34,426 bases of DNA, taken from the NCBI GenBank assembly GCA_900320465.1, contig ONSQ01000010.1, positions 1 to 34,426 of the forward strand. Reading direction: 5' to 3'. The DNA comes from an uncultured Eubacteriales bacterium (GTDB lineage: Bacteria; Bacillota; Clostridia; Oscillospirales; Oscillospiraceae). The notes below the pieces were generated by a model. The model ran no database searches, was not told where the DNA came from, and saw nothing but the letters and a program-made list of their open reading frames with translations. Of this stretch, positions 15,438-23,998 are shown piece after piece; the first letter of the stretch is position 1; every line of letters starts with the position of its first letter. The position numbers were made by a program, and so were the translations under genes.

Positions 15438-16073
15438 TTATTTCAGTTCGTCGATGATGTGGTTCAGGTTTTGGGTAAATTCGCCCAGGTGGACGCCGTC
15501 GATCAGCCGGTGGTTGACCTCCAGCGAGACCGTCAGCTTTTTGCGTCCGTTCTCCTCCTGATAGCGGCCCCAGGACACGCGGGGGATGCAGTCGTCCGCC
15601 GCTCCAGGGGCCGACAGGTCCCGCTCGTTGGTCAGCGCGGTCAGATCCAGCCAGGGCAGGCAGGAGAAGTAAATCAGCTCGTCCGTCTCGGCGCTCTCGT
15701 CCAGAAAGGCCGTCTGCTCACGGCTGCGGCGCGCGGCGAGAGCACAGAAGCGTCTGATATCGCCGTCGCAGGGCATGGTCACGATATGAAATTGCTCCGC
15801 TCCCTTTTTCAGATCGGTAAAGCTGGGGCTGCGGCCGTCCAGGCGATACAGCTCGCCACCGCGGACAGTCAGCCGGAAGGCCTCCGTTTCATTCATGGCC
15901 CGGGTGCAGGCCCAGATCATGGCGTAGTAGAAGGACAGGCCGTTGGCCTTGGCGAAGTCGTACACGCCGCTCACGTCCTGGCGGAAGCTCACCATGTAAT
16001 AGGGGTTCGACAGACGCGAGAAGAAGGCGAAAGCCTCCCGTCTCGGCCAGGTGCTCAGATCCAGTTTCTCCAT
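15438..16073 (-). CDS. CatA-like chloramphenicol acetyltransferase-family protein
   Basis: 211 residues, the normal length of type-A CAT. KLDLSTWPRREAFAFF at the start corresponds to the conserved D...W.R...F..F opening of CAT, LSFYYAMIWACTRAMNE matches the second helix region, and NHRLIDG near the end provides the HxxxDG active-site motif (the usual form is HHxxxDG). Many clostridial genomes carry such CAT-like proteins without known resistance, so acetyltransfer from acetyl-CoA is likely but the acceptor is uncertain. The ATG at 16073 follows GAGGCGGCGAAA and fits the family start; an alternative ATG at 16091 overlaps the lipoprotein stop (ATGA) and would add six residues. It is coupled to the upstream lipoprotein gene. 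Confidence 0.82.
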   Translation of the reverse strand: MEKLDLSTWPRREAFAFFSRLSNPYYMVSFRQDVSGVYDFAKANGLSFYYAMIWACTRAMNETEAFRLTVRGGELYRLDGRSPSFTDLKKGAEQFHIVTMPCDGDIRRFCALAARRSREQTAFLDESAETDELIYFSCLPWLDLTALTNERDLSAPGAADDCIPRVSWGRYQEENGRKKLTVSLEVNHRLIDGVHLGEFTQNLNHIIDELK

Positions 16074-16087
16074 TTTCGCCGCCTCGC

Positions 16088-17539
16088 TCATCTCAGCCAG
16101 GGCAGCTTCTCGGTATGGCCGGTCTCCCTGTCTGTGAAGAGGCCCGCGTTCACTCTCCCCCGCTCGCTGTAATCCTCCTGGACCATGTACACCGGAGACA
16201 GGAAGCGGATCATCATGTGTATGGCCTGGCTCGACGACAGGCTGTACCATTCGTCCAGCGGCGCGACCTTGTCGGCATTGTCCGGCATGATCACGCTGCC
16301 GTCGGTGCAGAAGTGCAGGCGCATCAGCGCGCCCTCGTGCTCGATTGAAAACGCCGGCACATGGCAGCCCAGCGCCTCATCCGCCGTCTCGTCCCATTGG
16401 CTCAGATCGATGCGCGCCAGATAGTACATATCGGCGTCCTTCGCCATGGGGGTGGTGTAGAAAAGCGCGCTGCCGCAAAGGATGGGGCAGTAGCTCTGCT
16501 CGTCGTTGAGCTTGTAATCCAGCCCCTCCGGCACGTACAGCAGGTGCAGGCTTTCGTTGTCGGCGTCATCCTGGTACAGCAGCCAGTCCTCGCTGAGGAA
16601 ATAGGGATAGAACACCTTTTTGTCCAGTCCGAATTCCTCCCTCAGCTCGCCGCCCTCCAGATCGCAGCTCAGAAGCCGGGCGTTTTCATCGGTAAAAAAC
16701 AGCCGGTCCCCCACCAGGCTCAGATAGCTGCATGCTCCGCTGTAGAGCACGCGCGCCTCGCTGCCGTCGGTTTTGATGCAGCCCACGCCCTCCACAACGG
16801 AGTCGCCCTGGGTCTGGATGAGGTAATAGAGCGTGTCTCCCCGCTTTTGCAGGCAGGAGGGCCAGTGCTTGCCGTCCAGCTGCTTCCATTCGCCGGAGCG
16901 GATCACGCCGTCCTCGTTGACAAGCTCCATGGTGACAAGCTCGGCGTAGCTGCCCGCGCTGCGGAAGTAGCGGCCGTAGAACACGTCGTCCTCGATCAGA
17001 CAAAAGCCGTTGTTCATCCAGTTGCTCATGGCGCAGCTCGCCTCCGCGTCAAAAACCGGAAGCGTGGCCAGGGCGTCCAGATAGGGTTCATAGGGCTCCG
17101 GCGCGGCAGCCGTTTCCCCGGCTTCTCCCGCGGCGTCCGCCTTCTGTTCCGCAGCCGGCGCGGCGGGCGCGGAGGCAGCGTCGCGCAGCAGCTTCAGATC
17201 GATGCCGCTGCCCAGCACGTCCTCAAGCAGCAGCACGCCGTCGCCGACGGTCCCGTTGAGCTCGGCCCCGCCGCCGGAGGCTCGGAAGCTGTCGCCGTCG
17301 TAGGACCACTTCATGCTGTAATCCTTGCCCTCATAGTGGAAGGTCGCCTTGCCGCCGGCCTTGAGTTCCAGCGAAAAGCCGTCGGGGAACACGCTCTCCA
17401 CCGGGATGGTGACTCCCATGCCTGTGGCGGAGACGGCCTCATACAATCCCTCGTTGGGGTCGCCGGGCGCGCTCGTACCGCAGCCCGCCAGGGCCAGCAG
17501 CAGCGCCAGCGTCAGAAACAATGCCAGACAATTTTTCAT
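16088..17539 (-). CDS. Lipoprotein with DUF5050-like beta-propeller region
   Basis: 483 residues. The start MKNCLALFLTLALLLALAGC is a lipoprotein signal with lipobox LAGC, so the mature protein is lipid-anchored outside the cell. Residues about 25-110 form a small beta-rich domain (a lipocalin-like fragment with LKAGGKATFHYEGKDYSMKW), then an Ala/Pro/Glu linker (about 120-150). The rest has repeated short strands such as DDVFYGRYFR, GDTLYYLIQT, GDRLFFTDEN, GSALFYTTPM, the pattern of DUF5050-type propeller blades. The ATG at 17539 follows GGAGG six bases upstream. Function unknown; probably a surface binding or sensing protein. It is followed directly by the CAT-like gene. Confidence 0.78.
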   Translation of the reverse strand: MKNCLALFLTLALLLALAGCGTSAPGDPNEGLYEAVSATGMGVTIPVESVFPDGFSLELKAGGKATFHYEGKDYSMKWSYDGDSFRASGGGAELNGTVGDGVLLLEDVLGSGIDLKLLRDAASAPAAPAAEQKADAAGEAGETAAAPEPYEPYLDALATLPVFDAEASCAMSNWMNNGFCLIEDDVFYGRYFRSAGSYAELVTMELVNEDGVIRSGEWKQLDGKHWPSCLQKRGDTLYYLIQTQGDSVVEGVGCIKTDGSEARVLYSGACSYLSLVGDRLFFTDENARLLSCDLEGGELREEFGLDKKVFYPYFLSEDWLLYQDDADNESLHLLYVPEGLDYKLNDEQSYCPILCGSALFYTTPMAKDADMYYLARIDLSQWDETADEALGCHVPAFSIEHEGALMRLHFCTDGSVIMPDNADKVAPLDEWYSLSSSQAIHMMIRFLSPVYMVQEDYSERGRVNAGLFTDRETGHTEKLPWLR

Positions 17540-17586
17540 ATTCAGCCTCCGAATCCGTACGCTTTGTTTCCTGTTTTCTTGTTTTA

Positions 17587-17615
17587 AGTCTATCATGAAA
17601 GGCTTGCCCGCGCAA
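17587..17615 (-). promoter_or_regulatory. Promoter of the lipoprotein-CAT-like operon
   Basis: Minus-strand TTGCGC (17615-17610), 17-base spacer, TAGACT (17592-17587), 48 bases before the start codon. The -35 box is a weak match. Confidence 0.4.
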
Positions 17616-17629
17616 CGAAAACCGCCCTG

Positions 17630-17667
17630 AAAAAAACGATCGCCCCGCCGATTTAGGCGGGGTGATC
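17630..17667 (-). terminator. Terminator after the SpoIIE-like gene
   Basis: Minus-strand GATCACCCCGCC and GGCGGGGCGATC (12-bp stem with one A-C mismatch, 6-base loop) are followed by a run of T (17637-17631). It starts eight bases beyond the stop. Confidence 0.85.
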
Positions 17668-17674
17668 GGGTTAT

Positions 17675-19753
17675 TCAGAAGATTTTCTTCAGCGTCAGCA
17701 CGTTCTGGCCGTCCCGGTAGACGTAGCTCACGTCGTCCATGGTCTTTTTCGTCATAAAGATCCCCAGTCCGCCGATCTGCCGCTCCTCGGCAGAGAGCGT
17801 CACGTCCGGGTCCTCCCTGGCCAGGGGGTCAAAGGGTGTGCCGCTGTCCAGGAAGGTGACGATCGCCCGCCGCGGCTCCTCCTCGATGGCCACGCGCACC
17901 GTGGCTTTCCCCGTTCCCGGCGCGTAGGCGTAGCTGGCGATGTTCACGAAAATCTCCTCCGCCGCGACGCACAGCTGCATCTGCGCCTTCATGGGGCAGT
18001 CCGCGGCCGTAAGCTGCTCCTCCAGGAAGCCCAGCACCCGCTCCAGATTGTCCACCTCGGCGTCCAGCACCAGCTCCCGCGCATCACTCGTCTGCCCGCC
18101 GTTTCCGCAGTATTCCAGGCACAGCATCGTCAGATCGTCGAACTGCTCTGCCTCCCGGACGAAGTCGTCCACCGCCCGGCGCACGCCGCGCAGGATCTCC
18201 TCGGGTGTCTGATCGCTGACCCGGTTCAGAGCCGCGAGCATCCGCTCGATGCCGAACAGCTGCTCGGAGGCGTCGGTGGCCTCGGGCACGCCGTCGGTAT
18301 AGAGGAACAGCTTTGCGCCCGGCTTGAGCGTCAGCTCATATTCCCGGTAGCAAACGCCCTCCATCGCGCCGATCACCAGTCCGTGCTTGTCCCGCACCAG
18401 CTCAAATGCTCCGTTCGGCTGTGCCAGCACCGGGTATTCATGCCCGGCGTTGGCGGCGGTAAGCTTGCCGGTCTCCGTATCCAGGATGCCCAGCCACACC
18501 GTGACGAACATTTCCTCCCGGTTGTTGGGGCTGATCACGTCGTTGACGGCCTTGAGCACCTGGGCGGGGCTGCGGCCGTTCATGGCGTAAATCTGCACCA
18601 GGATCTTCGAAACCATCATGAACAGCGCGGCGGGCACGCCCTTGCCGGACACGTCGGCCATCACGAGGCCCAGATGGGTGTCGTCGATCAGGAAGAAATC
18701 ATAGAAGTCGCCGCCCACTTCCTTGGCCGGGTCCATGACGGCGTACACGTCAAAGTCCGCGCGATCCGGGAAGGCCGGGAAGGTGTTGGGCAGCATATCC
18801 TCCTGGATTCGCGTGGCCAGCGCCAGTTCGGTGCCGATGCGCTCCCGCTCGGAGGTGGCGGCCTTCAGGTTGGTCATATAGGACGCCACGCCGTTGGCCA
18901 GACTCTTCACGTTTTCCGCCAGCATCCCCAGCTCGCTGCAGGCTTCGATCCCGGCGTCCTCATATATCAGCTCCTCCGGGTCCGTGTTGCTCTGCATTTT
19001 CTTCACGAAGGCGTCGCTGCGCTGGGCGATCCGCAGGATGGGGCCCACCAGATAGCGCTGGGTGTTGAGGATATAGATCAGCACGATCAGGCCGGTGAAG
19101 GAGGCCGCTATGAAAAAGACCGTCCGCGCGTAGCCCTTCACGCCCTGGTTGATGCGGTTGATGTCGATCTCCACGCACAGCAGACCGACGGCGTTGTCCT
19201 CGCTGTCGAAGATCACGCGGTAGCCGTTGAGCATATGGCCGTACTCCTCCGAGTAGCCCTCCAGCGTGCCGTTCTCGCGCAGCGCGCTTTTCACGGCCTG
19301 CCGCAGCACCTCCAGTGTCTCGTCGGCGAAGGCGCCGTCCTCGACGGGCGCGCCCATATAGGTGTAGATTGTCGACAGCGGCGCGCCGGTGGACAGCTCC
19401 TGCCGGTTTTTCGCGTTGATGGCGTAGTGCAGGCTGTGGATGTCCTCGATATCCGCAAAATAGATCGCGTAGAGATATTCGATATGCGAGCTGTCCTTCA
19501 CCTCGTTGAGAGCCTCGCGCAGCTTCTCATAGTCCTCGGGCATCTCCCGTCGGGCGATCATATCGCCGAAGGAATAGGGCAGCGTGGTGCGGTAGGCGTA
19601 TTCCAGCACTGTATCCGCATAACTGGTATAGCTTTCCATGACGTTATCATGATAGAGCTTATAGCCGATGAGGGAGATGGCGACCGTCAGGATCCCCATG
19701 AAGAGGATAGCGGAAATCGCCACCTGGACCTTGATGCTCAATTTCTGTTTCAT
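17675..19753 (-). CDS. Membrane-anchored SpoIIE/RsbU-type PP2C phosphatase fused to an RsbW-like ATPase domain
   Basis: 692 residues. Segments in order: transmembrane helix at about 9-31, an extracytoplasmic sensor region (32-210), a second helix at 211-230, a linker with some HAMP character (231-305), a SpoIIE-type PP2C domain (305-548) and a histidine-kinase-like ATPase domain (560-692). PP2C metal sites are seen as VGGDFYD (D349), ADVSGKG (D367), YTDGVPE (D487) and FDDLTM (D540). The last domain has EEIFVNIASYAY (N604), DSGTPFDP and GGLGIFM, as in RsbW/SpoIIAB anti-sigma kinases. Such proteins reverse phosphorylation of STAS anti-anti-sigma proteins; having phosphatase and kinase-like domains in one chain suggests a self-contained partner-switching sensor. 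No STAS partner or sigma factor is adjacent. Single-gene unit. Confidence 0.9.
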   Translation of the reverse strand: MKQKLSIKVQVAISAILFMGILTVAISLIGYKLYHDNVMESYTSYADTVLEYAYRTTLPYSFGDMIARREMPEDYEKLREALNEVKDSSHIEYLYAIYFADIEDIHSLHYAINAKNRQELSTGAPLSTIYTYMGAPVEDGAFADETLEVLRQAVKSALRENGTLEGYSEEYGHMLNGYRVIFDSEDNAVGLLCVEIDINRINQGVKGYARTVFFIAASFTGLIVLIYILNTQRYLVGPILRIAQRSDAFVKKMQSNTDPEELIYEDAGIEACSELGMLAENVKSLANGVASYMTNLKAATSERERIGTELALATRIQEDMLPNTFPAFPDRADFDVYAVMDPAKEVGGDFYDFFLIDDTHLGLVMADVSGKGVPAALFMMVSKILVQIYAMNGRSPAQVLKAVNDVISPNNREEMFVTVWLGILDTETGKLTAANAGHEYPVLAQPNGAFELVRDKHGLVIGAMEGVCYREYELTLKPGAKLFLYTDGVPEATDASEQLFGIERMLAALNRVSDQTPEEILRGVRRAVDDFVREAEQFDDLTMLCLEYCGNGGQTSDARELVLDAEVDNLERVLGFLEEQLTAADCPMKAQMQLCVAAEEIFVNIASYAYAPGTGKATVRVAIEEEPRRAIVTFLDSGTPFDPLAREDPDVTLSAEERQIGGLGIFMTKKTMDDVSYVYRDGQNVLTLKKIF

Positions 19754-19796
19754 GGCTCGTCACCGTCCCTGTATATAAGAAGCTTTTTCTGTCGGT

Positions 19797-19825
19797 ATTC
19801 TACCACAGCCGCGGCGGCGGCGCAA
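19797..19825 (-). promoter_or_regulatory. Possible promoter of the SpoIIE-like gene
   Basis: Minus-strand TTGCGC (19825-19820), 17-base spacer, TAGAAT (19802-19797). The rest of the 339-base gap between 19754 and 20092 holds no credible gene, only this site, the inverted-repeat element at 19972-20046 and a terminator. Confidence 0.4.
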
Positions 19826-19971
19826 TGCCGCAGCTTATAAAAGAGCGTCTCCCCGCCATGATCGGCAGATAGATGCATGCCCCGGTTATCCGTTTATCCG
19901 GGAGCTGGCGTTGAAATCTCTTCTCCCTTTTCATCGCCCTCGGCTGCGTTCTTCCCTCGCCTGTTCTGCTC

Positions 19972-20046
19972 GTAGGGGCGCCCTCCGCCTTGCTCCGCCC
20001 TTGCGGTCGCCCGCTTTTTGCGTTCCCGGATACGGGCGACCCCTAC
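19972..20046. repeat. 75-bp element with imperfect terminal inverted repeats
   Basis: GTAGGGGCGCCC at 19972-19983 and GGGCGACCCCTAC at 20034-20046 are inverted copies apart from one extra base. The GC-rich interior has no coding potential. TAGGGGCG...CGCCCCTA ends recall dispersed MITE-like intergenic repeats of Clostridia, from memory only; one copy is visible here. Confidence 0.5.
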
Positions 20047-20050
20047 TGGC

Positions 20051-20089
20051 AAAATGAAAACACCCTATCGAATGACAGGGTGTTTTCAT
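20051..20089 (-). terminator. Terminator of the greA-lysS-membrane protein operon
   Basis: ATGAAAACACCCT and AGGGTGTTTTCAT form a 13-bp perfect stem with a 10-base loop starting four bases after the stop at 20093. T/A-rich arms make it potentially bidirectional. Confidence 0.85.
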
Positions 20090-20092
20090 CGT

Positions 20093-20458
20093 TTATCCGT
20101 TTTTTTCCGGCTTCATCAGCAGCGCGCGCAATACCAGCCCCGCGCCGACGGCGGCGGGGATCAGGATCAGGAACAGATCGAGCAGCGAACCGGTGAAGTA
20201 GAGATGTGTGCCGAGAATGACGGACAGCACAAGCATGGCGATGAGGATCGGCAAAGCGATCTTCGCGGCCTTGTGTCTGGTGGCGACCAGAAGGATCAGG
20301 TCGACGATCGTCAGCGCAATAAGGATGCCTCCCGTCGAGACATTATATCCGATACGGTAAAAGCCCCAGGAGAGGATCCTTGTGCTTTTGAAAAAGATGA
20401 AGATGCCTACGGCGATCAGGATCGAGCCGATCAACAGCAGCTTATCTTTCTTTTGCAT
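20093..20458 (-). CDS. Small four-helix membrane protein of unknown function
   Basis: 121 residues with four predicted transmembrane helices (about 9-25, 43-60, 67-84 and 93-112), a charged N-terminus (MQKKDK) and a charged C-terminus (LLMKPEKNG). No known motif is recognised. The ATG at 20458 has GGAG eight bases upstream; a GTG directly before it is the alternative. It lies 34 bases after lysS and directly before a strong terminator, so it is the last gene of the greA-lysS transcript. Function unknown. Confidence 0.7.
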   Translation of the reverse strand: MQKKDKLLLIGSILIAVGIFIFFKSTRILSWGFYRIGYNVSTGGILIALTIVDLILLVATRHKAAKIALPILIAMLVLSVILGTHLYFTGSLLDLFLILIPAAVGAGLVLRALLMKPEKNG

Positions 20459-20492
20459 CACGCTCGCTCCTTTCTCGTATGGCGCCCGCGCG

Positions 20493-21989
20493 TCAGTTGT
20501 TTGTCTGCTTCAGCGTGGGGAACAGCAGCACGTCCCGAATCGAGGCCGAATCGGTCAACAGCATGACCAGACGGTCGATGCCGTAGCCGATGCCGCCCGT
20601 GGGGGGCATGCCGATCTCGAGGGCGTTGAGGAAGTCCTCGTCGGTGTGGTTGGCCTCGGCGTCGCCGGCGGCTGCCAGCGCGTCCTGCGCGGCAAAGCGC
20701 GCGCGCTGGTCGATGGGGTCGTTGAGCTCGCTGTAGGCGTTGCACATTTCCCGGCCGTAGATGAACAGCTCAAAGCGCTCCACCTTGGACGGATCGCCCG
20801 GCTTTTTCTTCGTCAGCGGGCTGATCTCGATGGGATGGTCCATGATGAACACGGGCTGGATCAGCTTGTCCTCGCAGTAGGTCTCGAAGAAGAGATTGAG
20901 AATGTCGCCCTTCTCGTGGCGCTGCTCATACTCGATGCCGTGCTCTTTGGCAAGGGCTCTGGCCTCCTCCAGCGTGCTGACGCTGTCAAAGTCCACGCCG
21001 CCCCAGCGCTTGACGGCCTCGGTCATGGTCAGCCGCTCAAAGGGCTTGCCCAGATCGATCTCGGTGCCCTGGTAGCTGATGGTGGTGGTACCGCACACCA
21101 CCTGGGCCAGATGGCGGAACATGTCCTCCGTCAGATCCATCATGCCGTGGTAATCGGTGTAGGCCTGATAGAGCTCCATCAGCGTGAACTCCGGGTTGTG
21201 GCGGGTGTCGATGCCCTCGTTGCGGAACACGCGGCCGATCTCATAAACCTTTTCCAGACCGCCCACGATCAGACGCTTCAGATACAGCTCCAGCGAAATG
21301 CGCAGCCGCACGTCCTCGTCCAGCGCGTTGTAATGGGTCTCAAAGGGTCTGGCCGCGGCTCCTCCGGCGTTGGCCACCAGCATGGGCGTCTCGACCTCCA
21401 TGAAGCCGCGCGCATCCAGGAAGCGCCGGATCTCGCTGATGATCTGCGAGCGCTTGATAAAGGTGTCGCGCACCTCGGGATTGACGATCAGATCCACATA
21501 GCGCTGGCGATAACGGGCGTCCACGTCGGTCAGCCCGTGGAACTTCTCGGGCAGCGGCTTGAGAGACTTGCTCAGAAGCGTAACGCTCGCCGCGTGCACG
21601 GTGACCTCGCCGGTCTTGGTCTGGAAGACAAAGCCCTTCACGCCGATGATATCGCCGATATCCATCTTCTTGAAGGCGGCGTAGTCCTCCTCGCCCAGAT
21701 CGTCCCGGGACACATAGCACTGGATCACACCCTCGCGGTCCTGGATCTTGCAGAACGAGGCCTTGCCCATCACGCGTTTGACCATCATGCGGCCGGCAAC
21801 GGCCACGTCCTTGCCCTCCAGCGCGGCGTAATCCGCCACCACCTGGGCGGAATGATGGGTCGTATCAAACCTGGTGATCCGGAAAGGGTCCTTCCCCGCC
21901 TCCTGCAGCGTCTTGAGCTTATCGCGGCGCACGCGGAGGATTTCGGAAAGCTCCTGCTCGGAGACAGTGCTCCTGACTTCTTCGTTCAT
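20493..21989 (-). CDS. lysS: Lysyl-tRNA synthetase, class II
   Basis: 498 residues, the standard class II LysRS length. An N-terminal OB-fold anticodon-binding domain (about 60-170, with [20 protein letters not shown]) is followed by the class II catalytic core: motif 2 as [20 protein letters not shown] leading into [13 protein letters not shown], and motif 3 as [17 protein letters not shown] near the C-terminus. [14 protein letters not shown] is the typical LysRS lysine-pocket segment. It charges tRNA-Lys in the cytosol. It lies 26 bases after greA, the common greA-lysS order of Firmicutes. Confidence 0.98.
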   Translation of the reverse strand: MNEEVRSTVSEQELSEILRVRRDKLKTLQEAGKDPFRITRFDTTHHSAQVVADYAALEGKDVAVAGRMMVKRVMGKASFCKIQDREGVIQCYVSRDDLGEEDYAAFKKMDIGDIIGVKGFVFQTKTGEVTVHAASVTLLSKSLKPLPEKFHGLTDVDARYRQRYVDLIVNPEVRDTFIKRSQIISEIRRFLDARGFMEVETPMLVANAGGAAARPFETHYNALDEDVRLRISLELYLKRLIVGGLEKVYEIGRVFRNEGIDTRHNPEFTLMELYQAYTDYHGMMDLTEDMFRHLAQVVCGTTTISYQGTEIDLGKPFERLTMTEAVKRWGGVDFDSVSTLEEARALAKEHGIEYEQRHEKGDILNLFFETYCEDKLIQPVFIMDHPIEISPLTKKKPGDPSKVERFELFIYGREMCNAYSELNDPIDQRARFAAQDALAAAGDAEANHTDEDFLNALEIGMPPTGGIGYGIDRLVMLLTDSASIRDVLLFPTLKQTNN

Positions 21990-22015
21990 GGCGTAACCTC
22001 GTACTCTTTAATGTA

Positions 22016-22510
22016 TCAGTCGTTCTCTACCGAAACGATCTCGTATTTGAACACACCGGCGGGGGCGGCAACCTCCACCACATCGCCCGCGCGATGGCCC
22101 TTCAGGCCATGGAACAGCGGCGAATCGTCCGAGACCTTGCCGGCGCGGGGGTTGGCCTCCTGCGAGCCGACGATCTCATAGCTGTCCTCGAAGCCGTCCT
22201 CCAGGTCGCGCACGCGCACGACGCTGCCCAGCGTGACCGTATCCTTCGGGGCGTTCTCGTCGTCCTTGTCCACGATCTCGGCGTTCTCGATCAGGACCTT
22301 GAGCTCCGCGATCTTGGAGTAGAGTTTGCCCTGCTCGGTCTTGGCCTCGTCATACTCGCTGTTTTCGGACAGGTCGCCGAAGCTGCGCGCTTCCTTGATC
22401 AGCTCGGCCACTTCTTTTTCACGAACGGTCTCGAGATAGTTCAGCTCTTCCTTGAGCGCTTCGAGCCGTTCCTGGCTCATTTTGAATCTGTTGGAAATCG
22501 AATCCGGCAT
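22016..22510 (-). CDS. greA: Transcription elongation factor GreA
   Basis: 164 residues. The N-terminal coiled coil (MSQERLEALKEELNYLETV, then KEVAELIKEARSFGDLSENS) carries the tip motif GDLSENSEYDEAK, whose acidic residues help RNA polymerase cleave backtracked RNA. The C-terminal FKBP-like domain has VTLGSVVRVRD, EIVGSQEANP and the end PAGVFKYEIV. The ATG at 22510 has GGGAGG eight bases upstream; an upstream in-frame ATG would add seven residues without a ribosome site. It heads the greA-lysS operon behind a consensus promoter. Confidence 0.97.
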   Translation of the reverse strand: MPDSISNRFKMSQERLEALKEELNYLETVREKEVAELIKEARSFGDLSENSEYDEAKTEQGKLYSKIAELKVLIENAEIVDKDDENAPKDTVTLGSVVRVRDLEDGFEDSYEIVGSQEANPRAGKVSDDSPLFHGLKGHRAGDVVEVAAPAGVFKYEIVSVEND

Positions 22511-22555
22511 TTGAATTCCTCCCTTAAACATACGCTTTCCCCAGAAAGCGGGACT

Positions 22556-22584
22556 ATTATACTGATTTGCCTCGGTGCTGTCAA
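22556..22584 (-). promoter_or_regulatory. Consensus promoter of greA-lysS operon
   Basis: Minus-strand TTGACA (22584-22579), exactly 17 bases, TATAAT (22561-22556): a perfect sigma-A consensus, in line with strong housekeeping expression. It lies 46 bases upstream of the greA start. Confidence 0.85.
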
Positions 22585-22600
22585 CACCAATCGCCGCCGA

Positions 22601-23854
22601 TCAGGCGCCGGTTTTACTCAGGAACGTCAGCGCGGCCATCAGCTGCTCGTCGTTGGAGGTACTGGCCGTGCCCTGCTCGCCGCCGGTGGTGCCCAGCGTG
22701 GTGCCCGCGGTGTTGGGGTCGCTGTTATAGATGATCATATCGGGGATCACGCCCTTGAGACTGATGTCCACCCGGTTGGGCGTGAGATAGTTCTTGGTGG
22801 AAAGGCGGATGGCGCTGCCGTCGCTCAGCTCGATGGTCTCCTGGTCGCGGGTGCTGCCGGTGGTGGTCTCGCCGAAGAGCGTGGCCCACTGGTATTCCTG
22901 CATGGTGGCGGCAAAGACCTCGGCCTCGGCATAGGTCTCGCCGTTGATCAGCACCACCGTGGGCAGCGAGATGCACATGCCCTCGGAGGTTGCCTCCGTC
23001 TCCTTGCCGTTGCGGTCGGTGGTATAGAACAGCGTACCCGCGGGCAGCAGGTAATCCAGCAGCTTCTCGGTCTCTCCCGCCAGACCGCCGGGGTTGCCGC
23101 GCACATCGATGCACAGCGCCACGATATTCTGGTCCAGCAGGGCCTCGATGGCGTCGATGGCCTCGTCCGCGCTGCCGGCTTCAAAGTTGTAGATCTGCAC
23201 GTAGCCGGCGTCGGTCTTCTCCTTACGGTACAGCACCGCGCTCTGGTGGGTGCGCTTGCAGTCCACGCTCAGCTCGCTGCCGTCGCTCAGACCCAGGGTG
23301 AAGTTGCTGTTGAGCTTCGAGCGGATCAGGGTTCTGGCCTCGTCCTCACTCAGCTCCCGCAGGCTCTGGCCGTCGATGCTGGACAGAAGCATGCCCGCGC
23401 TGACGCCGCCCTCGGCCGCGGCCGAACCGGCGTTGACGGAGATCACGCGGAAGTAGCCGCTGTCCTCCTTGGCGATGGACATGCCGATGCCCGCGTACTC
23501 GTTGGCCGAGGAGAGCTTATAGCTCCTGTATTCGTCGGCGGTCATGTAATAGCTCCACTTGTCGCCCAGGCCGGAAACCATGGCGGCCGCGGCGCTCTGG
23601 CCCATCTTGGTGCGGTCGGCATCGTCGATATAGTGCTCGGTGACAACGTCTTTGATCTCGATATAGCGCATGGCCTCGTCGAAATCGTCCTTGCCGCCGA
23701 CCTTCTTCATCATCTTGGAATAGGTCAGCCCCACCGCGCCGCCGACCGCCAGGATCAGCAGGATCAGCACGACCTTCAGCGGGATGCCGATGTTGAACAG
23801 CCGCGCCAGCAGCCGTCCGAGCGCGGCCAGCAGCCGCCGGAAATACTTCTTCAA
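22601..23854 (-). CDS. S41 (CtpA/CtpB-like) peptidase homologue lacking the catalytic Ser and Lys
   Basis: 417 residues: a transmembrane anchor (about 26-44), a PDZ domain (about 115-200, with GIGMSIAKEDSGYFRVISV) and the S41 core (215-375, with CIDVRGNPGGLAGETEKLLDYL). In active relatives the nucleophile lies in (S/T)ASA(S/A)E and the general base Lys in GKG, 25 residues later. Here the corresponding text is TYAEAE and GSTRDQ, so residue 309 is Ala and 334 is Ser with the 25-residue spacing intact. It is therefore predicted to be a non-catalytic pseudoprotease, perhaps a PDZ scaffold. The start is a TTG with GGAGAG upstream. It lies last behind ftsEX and two M23 genes; in Bacillus subtilis ctpB also neighbours ftsEX. 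Confidence 0.85.
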   Translation of the reverse strand: MKKYFRRLLAALGRLLARLFNIGIPLKVVLILLILAVGGAVGLTYSKMMKKVGGKDDFDEAMRYIEIKDVVTEHYIDDADRTKMGQSAAAAMVSGLGDKWSYYMTADEYRSYKLSSANEYAGIGMSIAKEDSGYFRVISVNAGSAAAEGGVSAGMLLSSIDGQSLRELSEDEARTLIRSKLNSNFTLGLSDGSELSVDCKRTHQSAVLYRKEKTDAGYVQIYNFEAGSADEAIDAIEALLDQNIVALCIDVRGNPGGLAGETEKLLDYLLPAGTLFYTTDRNGKETEATSEGMCISLPTVVLINGETYAEAEVFAATMQEYQWATLFGETTTGSTRDQETIELSDGSAIRLSTKNYLTPNRVDISLKGVIPDMIIYNSDPNTAGTTLGTTGGEQGTASTSNDEQLMAALTFLSKTGA

Positions 23855-23939
23855 AAAAATCTCTCCTTTCGGGGAATGCTGCGGCGGCCCGGCGCAGAGC
23901 TTTGTGCCGTGTGAAGCCGTCGGGATGAAAACGCGCTTA

Positions 23940-23965
23940 CCGGACAGCCGTTTTCGGCTGTCCGG
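23940..23965 (-). terminator. Hairpin between the second M23 gene and the S41 gene
   Basis: CCGGACAGCCG-TTTT-CGGCTGTCCGG, an 11-bp perfect stem about 33 bases beyond the M23 stop. The T-run is poor (TAAGCGCGTTTTC), so it may attenuate or protect the transcript rather than end it. Confidence 0.5.
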
Positions 23966-23998
23966 CAGAATGATCGATCAAGTTCGGCCCTGTCCTGC

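Noticed and set aside
20382..23914. Two long plus-strand open frames of about 600 codons opposite lysS, greA and the S41 gene
   Set aside because: Mirror frames of high-GC genes; the minus-strand reading contains clear LysRS and GreA motifs while these contain none.
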